The notes: generated from the letters alone by a model not told the origin. Counted from the first letter of the stretch, positions 52,897 through 63,034 are shown. The stretch: DNA of 64,000 bases from DASXUX01 sp036504595 (GCA_036504595.1 DASXUX010000028.1:39311-103310), one strand, 5' to 3'. Made by a program: numbers and translations.

Positions 52897-54855
52897 ATGT
52901 CCTCTGTTGTGTCACAGGATGTCCAACGGCTGCGTGCCGAGTTGGACAAGTACAAGCTCCTTATTGAAACGACCGGCACCGGCTATGTCATTCTTGACGC
53001 CCAAGGGAACGTGCTGGACGCGAACAATGAGTACGTTCGCATGACAGGTTATGCGCGTCTCGACGAGATCCTGGGGAGAAACGTCGTTGAGTGGACCGCG
53101 GAACCAGACCGCCAGCGCAACGCGGCGAAAGTCGAGGAGTGCTTCGCCCGAGGGATGGTCCGCAATCTGGAGATCAGCTACGTTGCGAAGGATGGGCGCG
53201 TGACGCCTGTCGAGATCAACGCCTCCGTTCTCCGCGCGTCGAATAGCATCAGCATCCTCTCCGTTTGCAGAGACATCACCGAACGCAGGCGCACGGAGGA
53301 TGCGCGCCGAGCCAGCGAGGAGAAGTACCGTGAACTGGTGGAGAACGCCAACTGCATCATCCTGCGCTGGGCGTGTGACGGGCACATCACCTTCATCAAC
53401 GAATTCGGTTCGACGTTCTTCGGCTACACCGAGGCCGAACTGATTGGCCGGCACGTCGTGGGCGCGATTGTCCCGCAAACCGAGAGCACCGGCCGCGACC
53501 TGCGGCCATTGATGGACGAGATCTGCGCCGACCCGAAAAAGTTCGAACGCAATGTGAACGAAAACATGCGCCGCAACGGCGAGCGCGTATGGATCGCTTG
53601 GACCAACAAAACGGTCTTCGACGAGAGCGGCCAGGTGAAGGAAATCTTCAGCATCGGCTCGGACATCACGGATCGCAAGCGAGCAGAAGAGATACTGAAA
53701 GAAAGCGAGGCGCGCCTACGCCAATCCGAGAAGATGACGGCCATTGGCCAGCTCGCGGGCGGCATCGCGCACGATTTCAACAACCAGCTCACCGGCATCA
53801 TGGGCTACGCGGACATGCTGGCCGCTCGCATGGAGGATGGCGACCTACGGCAGTTTGCGCAAAACATCGTTGTGGCTACGCGCCGAGCCGCGGACCTGAC
53901 GCAGAAACTCCTGGCCTTTGGCCGCAAGGGCAAGTACCTGTCTGTGCCCGTGGGCGTGCATCAACTCCTCGGCGAAGCCGTGGCGATCCTGGAGCGATCC
54001 ATCGACAAACGGATTCGCATCCGCCCGATCCTGAAGGCTGAACCGGCCGTTGTCCTGGGTGACCCCAGCCAGCTTGAGAACGCGATCCTCAACCTCGCCC
54101 TGAACGGCCGCGATGCCATGCCAGAGGGAGGGGAACTGACGTTCGAGACGGAGGTGATGACGCTTAACGAGGAGCAATGCCGCGACAATCCTTACGAGAT
54201 TGCTCCCGGGCAGTACCTACGGGTTGCCATTACGGACACGGGCTGCGGCATGAGCGACGAGGTGAAGAAACACCTCTTCGAACCGTTCTTCACGACCAAG
54301 AAGCCCGGCCAGGGAACCGGGATGGGCCTGGCAAGTGTATATGGGGCGGTGCGCAACCACCGCGGCACGATTTCCGTTTACAGCGAAGTCGGACATGGCA
54401 CGACGGTCCGCCTCTGCCTGCCGCTGGGGACTGCTGCTCTCACACCGGTCGAATTGCATCCCGAGATGCATACGCCACGGGGCACGGCGAGGCTCCTGAT
54501 TGTTGACGACGAAGAAATGATACGCAACGTGGCCGCGAAGATGCTGCGGAGTTTCGGCTATCGCGTTGAAACTTGCGCCGATGGCCATGAGGCGGTGGAG
54601 TACTATCGCGCGCATTGGCAACAGGTGGATTTGGTGATTCTGGACATGGTCATGCCTCAAATGGGAGGCCGCGACGCATTTCTAGCCATGCGCCAGATCA
54701 ATCCAGGCGTTCGCGCGCTTCTGTCGTCGGGCTACAGCCTGGACGGTGAGGCGCAAGACATCCTGGACGAGGGCGTACTAGCGTTTGTCGGCAAGCCCTA
54801 CCGTCTGGAGGAATTGGCGCAGAGTGTCGCGTCGGCACTGGCGCGGGCGCTTTGA
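52897..54855 (+). CDS. hybrid sensor histidine kinase with two PAS domains
   Basis: 652 residues from the ATG at 52897, preceded by an AGGGGGAG site. There is no signal peptide or membrane segment. Two PAS/PAC units (about 15-130: TTGTGYVILDAQGNVLDANNEYVRMTGY; about 145-260: NANCIILRWACDGHITFINEFGSTFFGYTEAEL) lead into a histidine kinase core with phosphoacceptor His292 in GGIAHDFNNQLTGIMGY. The ATPase part shows N-box and G-box motifs (LENAILNLALNGRDAMPEGG; DTGCGMSDEVKKHLFEPFFTTKKPGQGTGMGLASVYG). A C-terminal receiver domain (about 530-650) has the acceptor aspartate in VILDMVMPQMGG and a lysine in FVGKPY. No separate response regulator follows, so the output is unknown. An ABC ATPase gene starts 32 nt downstream. 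Confidence 0.94.
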   Translation: MSSVVSQDVQRLRAELDKYKLLIETTGTGYVILDAQGNVLDANNEYVRMTGYARLDEILGRNVVEWTAEPDRQRNAAKVEECFARGMVRNLEISYVAKDGRVTPVEINASVLRASNSISILSVCRDITERRRTEDARRASEEKYRELVENANCIILRWACDGHITFINEFGSTFFGYTEAELIGRHVVGAIVPQTESTGRDLRPLMDEICADPKKFERNVNENMRRNGERVWIAWTNKTVFDESGQVKEIFSIGSDITDRKRAEEILKESEARLRQSEKMTAIGQLAGGIAHDFNNQLTGIMGYADMLAARMEDGDLRQFAQNIVVATRRAADLTQKLLAFGRKGKYLSVPVGVHQLLGEAVAILERSIDKRIRIRPILKAEPAVVLGDPSQLENAILNLALNGRDAMPEGGELTFETEVMTLNEEQCRDNPYEIAPGQYLRVAITDTGCGMSDEVKKHLFEPFFTTKKPGQGTGMGLASVYGAVRNHRGTISVYSEVGHGTTVRLCLPLGTAALTPVELHPEMHTPRGTARLLIVDDEEMIRNVAAKMLRSFGYRVETCADGHEAVEYYRAHWQQVDLVILDMVMPQMGGRDAFLAMRQINPGVRALLSSGYSLDGEAQDILDEGVLAFVGKPYRLEELAQSVASALARAL

Positions 54856-54886
54856 CATTCAGGCACCGGTCTTTACAGTTCGCTTT

Positions 54887-55711
54887 ATGCTAGATGACTC
54901 GCAACAGCGTTCAACGCACGAGACAGTGGTCGAAATCTGCGGGCTCTCCAAACGTTACGGCGATTTCGCGGCATTGAGCGATCTGTACCTCCAGGTGCCA
55001 AGCCACGAAATTTTTGCGCTTCTGGGACCCAATGGCGCGGGCAAGACCACGACCATCCGCATGTTGATGGGCATCCTGCAGCCAAGCGCCGGGTCGGCTC
55101 GCATCGGCGGGTTGGACTGTTTTGCCGATCGCGTGCGCGTAAAGCAACTCGTCGGTTATCTGCCGGATGAACCGATCTTCTACGATTATTTGCGCGGCCG
55201 CGAGATTCTGAATTTTGTGGGGGAAATGCATGGTCTCAAACGCGCGGAAATTGCCGAGCGCACACAACCGCTCCTGCAATCCCTCGATCTGGCCAGCGCG
55301 ACGGAAGAGTACGCCGTCAATTACTCCAAAGGCATGAAGAAGAAGCTGGCGCTGATCTGTGCTCTCCTGCACGACCCGCAGGTGTTGATCCTCGACGAAC
55401 CGACCAATGGCCTCGACCCTTACGCCACGCGCACGCTTCACGAGTTGATTCGCGCGAAGGCGAGCGAGGGCAAGACCGTGTTCTTCAGCACGCACCTGCT
55501 CGACCAGGCCGAGCGGCTGTGCGACCGCGTCGGCATTATCTATAAGGGCGCCCTGACCGCCGTTGGCACGCTGGCGGACCTGCGGGCGAAACTCTCCCAA
55601 GACTCGTCGCTGGAGGAGATCTTCTTCTCGGTTACACAGGATCCCTCGCGCGGCGAGCCCGCGCATACCGCGGACGCGGCCTCGGCGCCGCCGGCGAGTC
55701 TGCCGCAATGA
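54887..55711 (+). CDS. ABC transporter ATP-binding protein (ABC-2/NatA-type)
   Basis: 274 residues from the ATG at 54887. Walker A is GPNGAGKTTT, the signature is YSKGMKKKLALICALL, Walker B LILDEPTNGLDP, and the switch His lies in FFSTHLLDQAERLCDR. The C-terminus is short and Pro/Ala-rich. This type of ATPase drives ABC-2 exporters. Its stop overlaps the start of the permease (ATGA), so the two form a translationally coupled unit. The hybrid histidine kinase is immediately upstream on the same strand. Confidence 0.93.
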   Translation: MLDDSQQRSTHETVVEICGLSKRYGDFAALSDLYLQVPSHEIFALLGPNGAGKTTTIRMLMGILQPSAGSARIGGLDCFADRVRVKQLVGYLPDEPIFYDYLRGREILNFVGEMHGLKRAEIAERTQPLLQSLDLASATEEYAVNYSKGMKKKLALICALLHDPQVLILDEPTNGLDPYATRTLHELIRAKASEGKTVFFSTHLLDQAERLCDRVGIIYKGALTAVGTLADLRAKLSQDSSLEEIFFSVTQDPSRGEPAHTADAASAPPASLPQ

Positions 55712-58344
55712 CTGCGCCGCCCAGCGTCTTTCGCGCGATCGCGATCCTGTGCAAGGCGGCCTTGCGCCGCCGGCTCAATCGCTTCAGCCACAACATGAAC
55801 CGGGCGCTGCGCAAGAAGAAAGCTGACGCGCCCGAAAAACGCACAGCCACAGCGCGCAGATCGCGCGGCAGCGTTCTGGGCATGCTTTTCCTCGGCGGCA
55901 TCTTCCTGTTGAACGGAACGATGGTGTGCTCGCTGTTCCTGGGCCGCTTGTCACAGGCAATTACAGACCGCGATGCGGCCAGAACGTATGTGCTGGTCGA
56001 TCGCCACGTGTACCAGCAACTGGAGACGGTCGCTAACTCGCTCCACATTGCCGACCAGTGGCCGGAAGGTTCCTCTGAGCGCAGCAAAGGGCGCCAGCAA
56101 TGGCTTGAACATCTCGACAAGGTGTTCGCACAGGAAGGGCGAATTATTCAGTCTCCGGAGCCAGAACGGCCGGCGCAGATTGCGCAGTTGCGCAGCGTAT
56201 TTGTTGAAAAGGGGCTAGGCGGATTTCGTGCCCGACAACGGGGCGCCGCCGCTCTTTGGGAGTGTTCAGCCACTCCTGGCAAGCCATTGGCGCACGCGCT
56301 GGGAATGACCTATCTGCTGCTTGGGGCGGCACTGACGCTGATGATGCTCGGACAGCACCAGCAACACATCGGCACCACCGACTGGAGCATGGAATGGCTG
56401 TACACACTGCCCGTGCCCGCACGCGTCATTTTTCTTTCCCAGATCGCTGAGCTGGTCGCAGGAAACTTCTTTAACCTGTTTATTACGTTTCCATTGAGCC
56501 TGATGATGTGCATCACCGTCGGAATGGGCTGGTGGTCGGCGCCTGTTGCGCTGCTGGTGACGCTGTACACCGGCGCGCTCATCGGCTGTTTGCACACGAT
56601 CGCAGAAACCTGGTTCAAGAAGACGTTTGCTGCGGGCAGGTTGAGGAACATCCAGGCGTGCATTGTTGTGCTGGGCACGTTGGTGTTCTTTGTGCTCATG
56701 TGGTTGGCGTGTTCGGAAGCCGGGCCTGTTTACCTCGTCCATGCGTGCAGCTACTTTCCCGCGATTGCACTCTGGAATCCATTTTCACTGCCCGCTCTCT
56801 TCAGCGAGGGCTCCCTCGCGTGGGGATTGATTGGCGCGATCATGCTTATGGTGGCGACGGTCGCCGTACTGCTGAGCACCCGTGTATGCGAGCGGCTCGT
56901 CGCCGGCGGCCTCATTCGAGCTGGCGGTGCTTACGAAGGCGTGCGCAAAGAAGGTTCACTGGCCACTGCTCCAGCGCGCTCGCTCCCGAACTGGATGCGC
57001 GGCATCAGCGGCAAGGAACTGCGGCTGCTGCTGCGAGATCGCACTTTTCTGGTCCAGGCGCTGCTGATGCCGGTGTTGATTCTCGGCTTTCAGATCGCCA
57101 TCAATCCCCAGTTGCTCAGAGGCGCGGCCGGAAACATCCAGCATGGGGCCACGCTGGCCTACGGCCTGGGCGCGTATGTCCTGGCTTTCAGCGCGTTCAA
57201 TGTGCTCGCGGTCGAAGGCCAGGCGCTCTGGCTGCTGTACACGTTTCCGCGTGACATCTGCACGATCCTTCTGCAAAAGGCGATCCTCTGGTCCGCGTTC
57301 GCGGTGTTATACACGCTGGTCACGCTGGCGGTCTGCGCGGCGTATAACCCGGCGCTGAACTGGAGCGCGCTTTCGTTCGGCGTGACGGCGCTCGTCGGCG
57401 TGGTCATCTACGCCTTTATCGCCGCAGGATTGGGCGCGCTGGCCACCGAACCCTTTGAACTGGAACTGCAGCGCCGCGTCGATCCGATGATGATGCAGCT
57501 TTATCTCTTGCTGGCGGCGATGTATGCCCACGCCATTTACAGCCCGCTCATCTGGACCAAGGTCGTCCAAGTCATTCTTTCGATTCTGCTGGCTCTCGCG
57601 CTCTGGCAGAAGGTGCGCGAGCGCATTCCCTATCTGCTCGACCCGACTGAATCGCCCCCGCCAAGCATCGGCCTGTCGGACGGTCTGATTGCCGCGCTCG
57701 CCTTCTTCGTGCTTCAGGGAATCACGGCACTGCTGATTTTCGCCGCTGATCCGTCTATGCCGGACGGCGCAAAGGTGTTGATCGCGTTCCTGTCGGCTGG
57801 TCTGCTCGTCACGACTCTAACGCTGTACATCTATTGGCGCGCCAAAGTGCCGCGTTTGTGGTCCACACTGGGTTTTTGCGCTGCCAAAGACGGCCCGCCG
57901 GCTTCCTTCCTGCGCTCGATTGCCACAGGCGTTGGATGCGGGCTGGTCGCGAGCGTCTTTGCGGTGCTGTATCTCTGGTGTTTGGAGCACAGCGATCTAT
58001 TGCGTGCTCTGCGGGATCAGACGCCCCGGTTCCTGCCGCGCGACGATAGTAGCGCCTGGTGGCTCGCCGGTCTGGCCGTTTTTGCAGCGCCGCTTTTTGA
58101 AGAATACATTTTCCGCGGCCTGGTCTACCGCGGAATGCGCAGCACCATGCGCCCGGCCGTCGCGATCCTGGCCAGTGCGGCGATCTTTGCGATCGTTCAC
58201 CCGCCCATCTCGGCGTTGCCGGTTTTCGTACTCGGAGCGATGGCGGCCGTGGCGTTTGAAAAATCGCGCCTGATCATTGCGCCCATTCTCGCCCACATGG
58301 TCTACAACGCCGTCGTTGTGGGCCTGCCGCTGTTCGCTAAGTGA
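55708..58344 (+). CDS. ABC-2-type permease fused to a CPBP (Abi/CAAX-type) protease
   Basis: 878 residues. After a basic N-terminus the first about 620 residues hold many membrane segments in an exporter-like pattern (GMLFLGGIFLLNGTMVCSLFL, ALGMTYLLLGAALTLMML, IQACIVVLGTLVFFVLMWLAC, LIGAIMLMVATVAVLLSTRV), with a hydrophilic loop (RSLPNWMRGISGKELRLLLRDRTFLVQALL). The C-terminal domain (about 770-878) is a CPBP metal-free glutamic protease: FEEYIFRGLVYRGM, AIFAIVHPPISAL and HMVYNAVVV, matching EExxxR, HxxxH-like and HxxxN motifs. Fusion of an ABC permease to a CPBP protease is known in natural systems such as NatB-type exporters. Processing of an exported peptide or lipid is a reasonable guess but not shown. 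Confidence 0.85.
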   Translation: MTAPPSVFRAIAILCKAALRRRLNRFSHNMNRALRKKKADAPEKRTATARRSRGSVLGMLFLGGIFLLNGTMVCSLFLGRLSQAITDRDAARTYVLVDRHVYQQLETVANSLHIADQWPEGSSERSKGRQQWLEHLDKVFAQEGRIIQSPEPERPAQIAQLRSVFVEKGLGGFRARQRGAAALWECSATPGKPLAHALGMTYLLLGAALTLMMLGQHQQHIGTTDWSMEWLYTLPVPARVIFLSQIAELVAGNFFNLFITFPLSLMMCITVGMGWWSAPVALLVTLYTGALIGCLHTIAETWFKKTFAAGRLRNIQACIVVLGTLVFFVLMWLACSEAGPVYLVHACSYFPAIALWNPFSLPALFSEGSLAWGLIGAIMLMVATVAVLLSTRVCERLVAGGLIRAGGAYEGVRKEGSLATAPARSLPNWMRGISGKELRLLLRDRTFLVQALLMPVLILGFQIAINPQLLRGAAGNIQHGATLAYGLGAYVLAFSAFNVLAVEGQALWLLYTFPRDICTILLQKAILWSAFAVLYTLVTLAVCAAYNPALNWSALSFGVTALVGVVIYAFIAAGLGALATEPFELELQRRVDPMMMQLYLLLAAMYAHAIYSPLIWTKVVQVILSILLALALWQKVRERIPYLLDPTESPPPSIGLSDGLIAALAFFVLQGITALLIFAADPSMPDGAKVLIAFLSAGLLVTTLTLYIYWRAKVPRLWSTLGFCAAKDGPPASFLRSIATGVGCGLVASVFAVLYLWCLEHSDLLRALRDQTPRFLPRDDSSAWWLAGLAVFAAPLFEEYIFRGLVYRGMRSTMRPAVAILASAAIFAIVHPPISALPVFVLGAMAAVAFEKSRLIIAPILAHMVYNAVVVGLPLFAK

Positions 58345-58371
58345 TCTCAAGAACGACCCAGGCCGGCGGAG

Positions 58372-59628
58372 TTATTTTGGCGCCGGTAGCGCGATGTCCA
58401 TCGTTGCGCTGAAAACACTTACCGGGTCACCGCGTTCAGCCAGCGTTTTCGCGATCACAGCAATGGTTCGATTGAGCTTGTTCTGCACAAGCTGCTGCCC
58501 GCCAAAGAACACCGTCACCGGCTGATCCAGATCGAGCATGGCATCGTTAGCTCGGATGCTGAGGCGGTCCAGGGTTGATTTCTCCACCGTGATCGCATTC
58601 TTTTCTTTGGAGTATGACGCGACCACATCGCTGCCCGCCTTCTTATTGGTAGCGTCTACGGCGAGCCAATAGAAGCGGTCATGCGTCGTGCTGGACTGAT
58701 GCCACACCACGCGTGTGGGGAACGGCGTGCGCGTGACCTTGGCCATCCAGGGCACCGCGATTGCATCCTGGCGATCCATCCAGTGCCCCTTGCCTTCATG
58801 GATCTTGACGAAGTGCACGTATCCGTCCGGGTCGGTCTTCTGCAGCGCGTCCAGTTTCTCGGCCCATTCTTTCGCGATTTTGTTGCGGTTGTAGCCGTTA
58901 TCGTTTCCGCCCACCTGGAGCGAGAACGCGATGTTGCGCAGGCCCAGCGGAGACGCATCGTTGGGGTGGCCGGCCATCATCGAGGCGGCTGCCAGGCGGT
59001 CGGCCATGCGCGGCGCCAGTTGATACACGCCGTCGCCGCCGGCCGAATAGCCCATGATGTACACGCGGTTGGGATCGACGTCTTCGAGCACAATCAGATC
59101 TTCGATCAGGCGGTCGTACAAGCGGTCGATGTGCGATTCATGCCAGAGATTCCAGGTGTTCGTCGGCGCACGCGGCGCCAGATAGACGCCTTCTTCCGGC
59201 TGATAGAGCCGCTTCTGATTCTCCCACTGCTGGTCGTTCACTTCCTTGGGCGCGCCGCCGCCGCCGTGCATCGAGATAAAAAGACTGCGCCCGTTGTTCG
59301 GCTTCTGCCCGAAGACTTTGTAATAGAACTTCATGGACAACGCGCCGTCCTTCAGCTCGCAATTCTTGATTTCCTCCGAGCGCGTTTTGCGAATGAACTC
59401 GACGTGGTCGGCCCAGAGCAGCTTCTGCGCGGCGTCTGCATCGGCTTTTGAAAGAGCGGCATTCGCGAACGGCTGCTTCTCAAGTGGCTCCCGCTTTTCC
59501 ACCGGCTGAGCCAGATAAGATCGAAGCTCATCGAGAACCTCGGCGGCATTCCCCGCCTTCCCTGCGCCAAAATTCAGCGCAAGCAAAAAGCTCCAGATCG
59601 TCACCCAACTGAAGTTACTTTTGTTCAT
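58372..59628 (-). CDS. secreted alpha/beta-hydrolase (esterase-type)
   Basis: 418 residues from the ATG at 59628; the ribosome site is weak. The signal peptide is MNKSNFSWVTIWSFLLALNFGAGKAGNA. The hydrolase core shows SLFISMHGGGGAPKEVND (oxyanion region), IMGYSAGGDGVYQLA with the nucleophile serine, and a likely catalytic histidine in EGKGHWMDRQDA. The fold resembles PHB-depolymerase-type or dienelactone-type esterases. The substrate is unknown. A 27-bp gap separates it from the permease gene, with which it converges. Confidence 0.8.
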   Translation of the reverse strand: MNKSNFSWVTIWSFLLALNFGAGKAGNAAEVLDELRSYLAQPVEKREPLEKQPFANAALSKADADAAQKLLWADHVEFIRKTRSEEIKNCELKDGALSMKFYYKVFGQKPNNGRSLFISMHGGGGAPKEVNDQQWENQKRLYQPEEGVYLAPRAPTNTWNLWHESHIDRLYDRLIEDLIVLEDVDPNRVYIMGYSAGGDGVYQLAPRMADRLAAASMMAGHPNDASPLGLRNIAFSLQVGGNDNGYNRNKIAKEWAEKLDALQKTDPDGYVHFVKIHEGKGHWMDRQDAIAVPWMAKVTRTPFPTRVVWHQSSTTHDRFYWLAVDATNKKAGSDVVASYSKEKNAITVEKSTLDRLSIRANDAMLDLDQPVTVFFGGQQLVQNKLNRTIAVIAKTLAERGDPVSVFSATMDIALPAPK

Positions 59629-59829
59629 GCGTTTTTTCACTCGCTGCGGATCACTGCCTGGCCACGCCCATCGCGCGCTGTGCGTGCAGTTTACACGCGC
59701 CGTTCCCAACACAACGCCTTTTTTGGCGGAGATCGCTCATGGAGATTCGCGGACGCGCGCGCGGTTGGCCCACCCGGCACGACCCGTGTCACAACATGCT
59801 CTTGCGTGGCCAAGGAGGCCGGACAATGA

Positions 59830-60363
59830 TCATGCTCCACCGTCCTTCGGCGACTTGGGGGCCTTGGTTTCCGGGTTGTTGAGGCGAACGCCCACTCCGA
59901 AGCCGAGAATCAGGCCTAAAAAACACAGGGCGAGTGCGCACCCGACAAGCGTTGGACCTGCACCCAAGGGTGCGTCGCTGTGAGCGGCAATGAACCAGAC
60001 ACCACCAATGAGTCCAGAGAAAGTCCCACAACAACACCAAGTCAATATTGACCATGACCGCATACATCGCCAGCATCCGATCCACACCTTGCGGCGGATC
60101 AGTAGTTCAAAAGTCACGGCAGGGCTAAGTAAGAGCGCCACTCGGAAGGCTACGCCAATCAACAAGTGGAGTGTCGGATCGTGTAAGAATAGATACGTTT
60201 CTACGTCGGACGAGTAATCGAATCCAGTAACACTCGGCCCGCCAAACGGAAGCCATGTCGCCACGAACATGAGCACGAACATAAAAACGGCCACTGTGAC
60301 CAGCGAGATCTGATACCAAGGCCGCTTCTTGGGCTTCTCGTCCATGTCCGCTATCATATGCAA
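59830..60363 (-). CDS. small multi-pass membrane protein, function unknown
   Basis: 177 residues; the start could also be 60357 or 60345. Four hydrophobic segments are seen: SLVTVAVFMFVLMFVATWL, LHLLIGVAFRVALLLSPAVTFELLI, WSILTWCCCGTFSGLIGGVWFI and LVGCALALCFLGLILGFGVGV. The N-terminus is basic (MDEKPKKRPWYQ) and the tail is hydrophilic. No family is recognised. Confidence 0.65.
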   Translation of the reverse strand: MHMIADMDEKPKKRPWYQISLVTVAVFMFVLMFVATWLPFGGPSVTGFDYSSDVETYLFLHDPTLHLLIGVAFRVALLLSPAVTFELLIRRKVWIGCWRCMRSWSILTWCCCGTFSGLIGGVWFIAAHSDAPLGAGPTLVGCALALCFLGLILGFGVGVRLNNPETKAPKSPKDGGA

Positions 60364-60448
60364 ACCATCTCCACGCGGGGATGACGGACAACGTCATGTT
60401 GCGCCGCAGCCGGCTTCCGTGGGCACCCGCGTTTCGTTTATCGGCGGC

Positions 60449-61771
60449 TTACGGCTGCGCTTCGATGCGCAACGAGTGAGTCACTGGCACAAGTGCGGCA
60501 GCGACGGCAGCGGCCAGCGGTGCGCGTTCAGCCTCGGTCTTCTTGACGACGGCTTCCATGTCGGCTTTGGCGTCGCGGCCGTGGAAGGCTTGCTGGATCT
60601 GTGTCGTTTCATAGGCCTGCTTCGCCCCAACGGCCGCGTCCACTTTCGCAAAGGCGGCGCTGAACGGATTGACGGCAAAGTCATCTGCCAGATTGATGCC
60701 TTTGCTGAGCTGCTCGGCCGTGTATTCGTGCGAGCTTTCGCCCCACGTCACCTTGTACTTCGCTGCCTTGGCCCCGCTGACGAGTAACTTCAGGCGGTTG
60801 AGTTCTGCATTGAACGGGACCAGCGTCATCCCGGACCGAACAGAGTTCTGCTTGTCCAGATCACCGGTAGCGCAGAAGGGATAGCGGCTGCTGACCAACG
60901 TGAGCACCCCGTCTTTGAATTCTTTCACTTCGTGCCCGGCGGACGCCGTTGCGCTGCCTTTCGCCAGATCGACGGTCAAAGTCCCAATGTCTCCGCTCAG
61001 GCCCAGCGCCTTCAGATAGCAGTAGACCATGATGAGGTGGCCGGCCATGTCGGGATGCACGCCATCTTTACCGGCGACCGCGTACTCGGGCCCGTATTTC
61101 TGGCGGGCGGCGAAGCTGGCCGTGAACATGGGCCAGAACACATCGGCAAAGCGGACGTTCTCATCGGCGGCGATTTCAATATCGATGTTGCGCAGAGCGC
61201 ATAGGTGCAGGTTGTGTTCTTCGAGCGTGCCCGATGCCGTCTTGACCCAGCTTGCGACTTTGCCGACGCACCCGGGCGAACCCAGGACGACCCGCGCGCC
61301 TGCGGACTTGAAAGCCTTTACCACCGCACTGTATTTCTCACGATACCAGCGGGCAGTGGCTTCATCGTAAGGCTTGTATCTATAGTCGTTCATCCCGTAG
61401 CAGGTCGTCGCGATCGTCGGCTTAAAACGCAGACAGTCGTTTTCCATGCGGCGCAGAAAGCCTTCGGCTGTCTCCCCGCTCCATCCATATTGACGGATCG
61501 TGATTTTCAGTTCCGGCACGCAGACGGTCAGGTACGTTTCCATCATGCGGGAGTAAATCTTCTGCTGCGTGATCGAATCGCCGCAGATCGCCAGCCGGTC
61601 GCCTTCTTGCAGCAGAAGCGAACCGGGCGCGGGCGCTTTGCGCGGCTGAAATTTCTCAAAGGCGGGATCGGCCGGCTTTGCTTCCAGTTCGACAGCCTGC
61701 GCCCACATGCAGGCGGTGACGATCATGACGCTGGCTGCTGCCAGCAGTGAACGGCGAGTCAATGCGCTCAT
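60449..61771 (-). CDS. exported SGNH/GDSL hydrolase, possible Tat substrate
   Basis: 440 residues. The N-terminus (MSALTRRSLLAAASVMIVTACMWAQAVEL) has a twin-arginine-like RRSLL followed by a hydrophobic stretch, so Tat export is possible. The hydrolase shows block I LAICGDSITQQ (catalytic serine), GWSGET, the block III motif TTCYGMND and the block V KDGVHPDMAGH. The C-terminal 180 residues carry additional beta structure of unknown role. It likely acts on a carbohydrate ester or lipid outside the cytoplasm. Confidence 0.83.
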   Translation of the reverse strand: MSALTRRSLLAAASVMIVTACMWAQAVELEAKPADPAFEKFQPRKAPAPGSLLLQEGDRLAICGDSITQQKIYSRMMETYLTVCVPELKITIRQYGWSGETAEGFLRRMENDCLRFKPTIATTCYGMNDYRYKPYDEATARWYREKYSAVVKAFKSAGARVVLGSPGCVGKVASWVKTASGTLEEHNLHLCALRNIDIEIAADENVRFADVFWPMFTASFAARQKYGPEYAVAGKDGVHPDMAGHLIMVYCYLKALGLSGDIGTLTVDLAKGSATASAGHEVKEFKDGVLTLVSSRYPFCATGDLDKQNSVRSGMTLVPFNAELNRLKLLVSGAKAAKYKVTWGESSHEYTAEQLSKGINLADDFAVNPFSAAFAKVDAAVGAKQAYETTQIQQAFHGRDAKADMEAVVKKTEAERAPLAAAVAAALVPVTHSLRIEAQP

Positions 61772-62014
61772 CGTTTCCTCCCGAAGGTTGATCTATTCAG
61801 CTACACCGGATGAAGGGGCAGTCAATAAACAATGACGGGACTAGAGTAGTGCTCTCGCCCACTTGCGAATTCTCTTACCGTGTTTGCCTCGGCGGACGCC
61901 CGCGGCATGCTGTCAGAATTCTCGAAATCTTGATTTTCACCTGCGAAAACTGCCGTGGACGACGGTAGAGTACCGGGAGGCGTCTCAAAGACTTCTTTTG
62001 CTCCGAGGGCGTCC

Positions 62015-63034
62015 ATGACATCTCGCGAACGCGTTCAGCGTGCCATCCATTTCCACGATCCCGACCGGCCGCCGATCCGCAACATGGCGTTGCCGGCAGC
62101 CCTTTACGAACATGGCGACCGCCTGCGGCAGCTTTGGAAACGCCTGCCCGGTGATTTCGGCGACCCTTCTACGAGCCCGATCCCGCAACCCGACCCTCGC
62201 GACCGCCGCTTAGACGGAACCTACTTCCGTACCGAAATAGACGAGTGGGGCGTGGAATGGGAATTTGTTCAGTTTGGCATTGCTGGCCATCCGACAAAGC
62301 GGCCGCTCGACGACTGGCAGAACCTGCGCGCCTACAAAGCGCCGAGATCACCGCTGCTTTCCGGTCCGGACTTTGAAAAGGCTTGCGCCGACGCCCAGCA
62401 GCACAAGCGCAACGGGTATCTGATTTCCGGGTGGATCAACATCTTCGAAATTCTCCACTCGGTCCGCAATTTTGAAGACGTGTTGATGGATCTGATGGAC
62501 GATAGCCCGGAGATCAACCAACTGGCGGATCTGATCACGGACTATCAGGTGCAGATGATCCGCTATTACATCGCCACCGGCGCGGACGGGGTCATGCTGG
62601 CCGACGATTGGGGCTCGCAGTCGGCGCTGCTCTTGTCGCCCGCGGTTTGGCGCCGTTTCTTTCGGCCGCGATACCTGCGGCTGATCGAACCCATGAAGCA
62701 AGCGGGCGTTGATGTGTTCTTTCACAGTTGCGGCCACATTCTGCCGCTGCTGGACGATCTGATCGAACTGAACATCGACGTGCTCTGGCCCCAACTGGGC
62801 TGCAACGATAACGCGCAGCTCGCGCAAAAATGCCGGGAGCGCCACGTTTGCGTTGAACTGCACCTGGATCGCCAGCGCTTGCTGCCGCTGGGCACTCCTT
62901 CAGAAATTCACGCCGCCGTCGCCCAAGCGCGCCGTACGTTTGGCGATGCCCACGGCGGTTACTTCTTCCATGGCGAAATCGACAACGGCTTCCCGTTCGC
63001 CAATGTCGAAGCGCTGCTCACGGCGTTTCGCTAA
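62015..63034 (+). CDS. uroporphyrinogen decarboxylase-family protein
   Basis: 339 residues from the ATG at 62015 with GAGGG about 7 nt upstream. The start MTSRERVQRAIHFHDPDRPPI is typical of the UroD/MtaA superfamily. Other matches are DDWGSQSALLLSPAVWRRFFRPRYLRLIEPMKQAGVDVFFHSCGHILPLLDDLIEL and LWPQLGCNDNAQLAQK near the C-terminus, with GYFFHGEIDNGFPFAN. True HemE and methyltransferase (MtaA, CmuA) members share this fold; the N-terminal arginine cluster of HemE is not clearly present, so a cobamide- or methyl-transfer role is as likely as heme synthesis. Confidence 0.85.
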   Translation: MTSRERVQRAIHFHDPDRPPIRNMALPAALYEHGDRLRQLWKRLPGDFGDPSTSPIPQPDPRDRRLDGTYFRTEIDEWGVEWEFVQFGIAGHPTKRPLDDWQNLRAYKAPRSPLLSGPDFEKACADAQQHKRNGYLISGWINIFEILHSVRNFEDVLMDLMDDSPEINQLADLITDYQVQMIRYYIATGADGVMLADDWGSQSALLLSPAVWRRFFRPRYLRLIEPMKQAGVDVFFHSCGHILPLLDDLIELNIDVLWPQLGCNDNAQLAQKCRERHVCVELHLDRQRLLPLGTPSEIHAAVAQARRTFGDAHGGYFFHGEIDNGFPFANVEALLTAFR

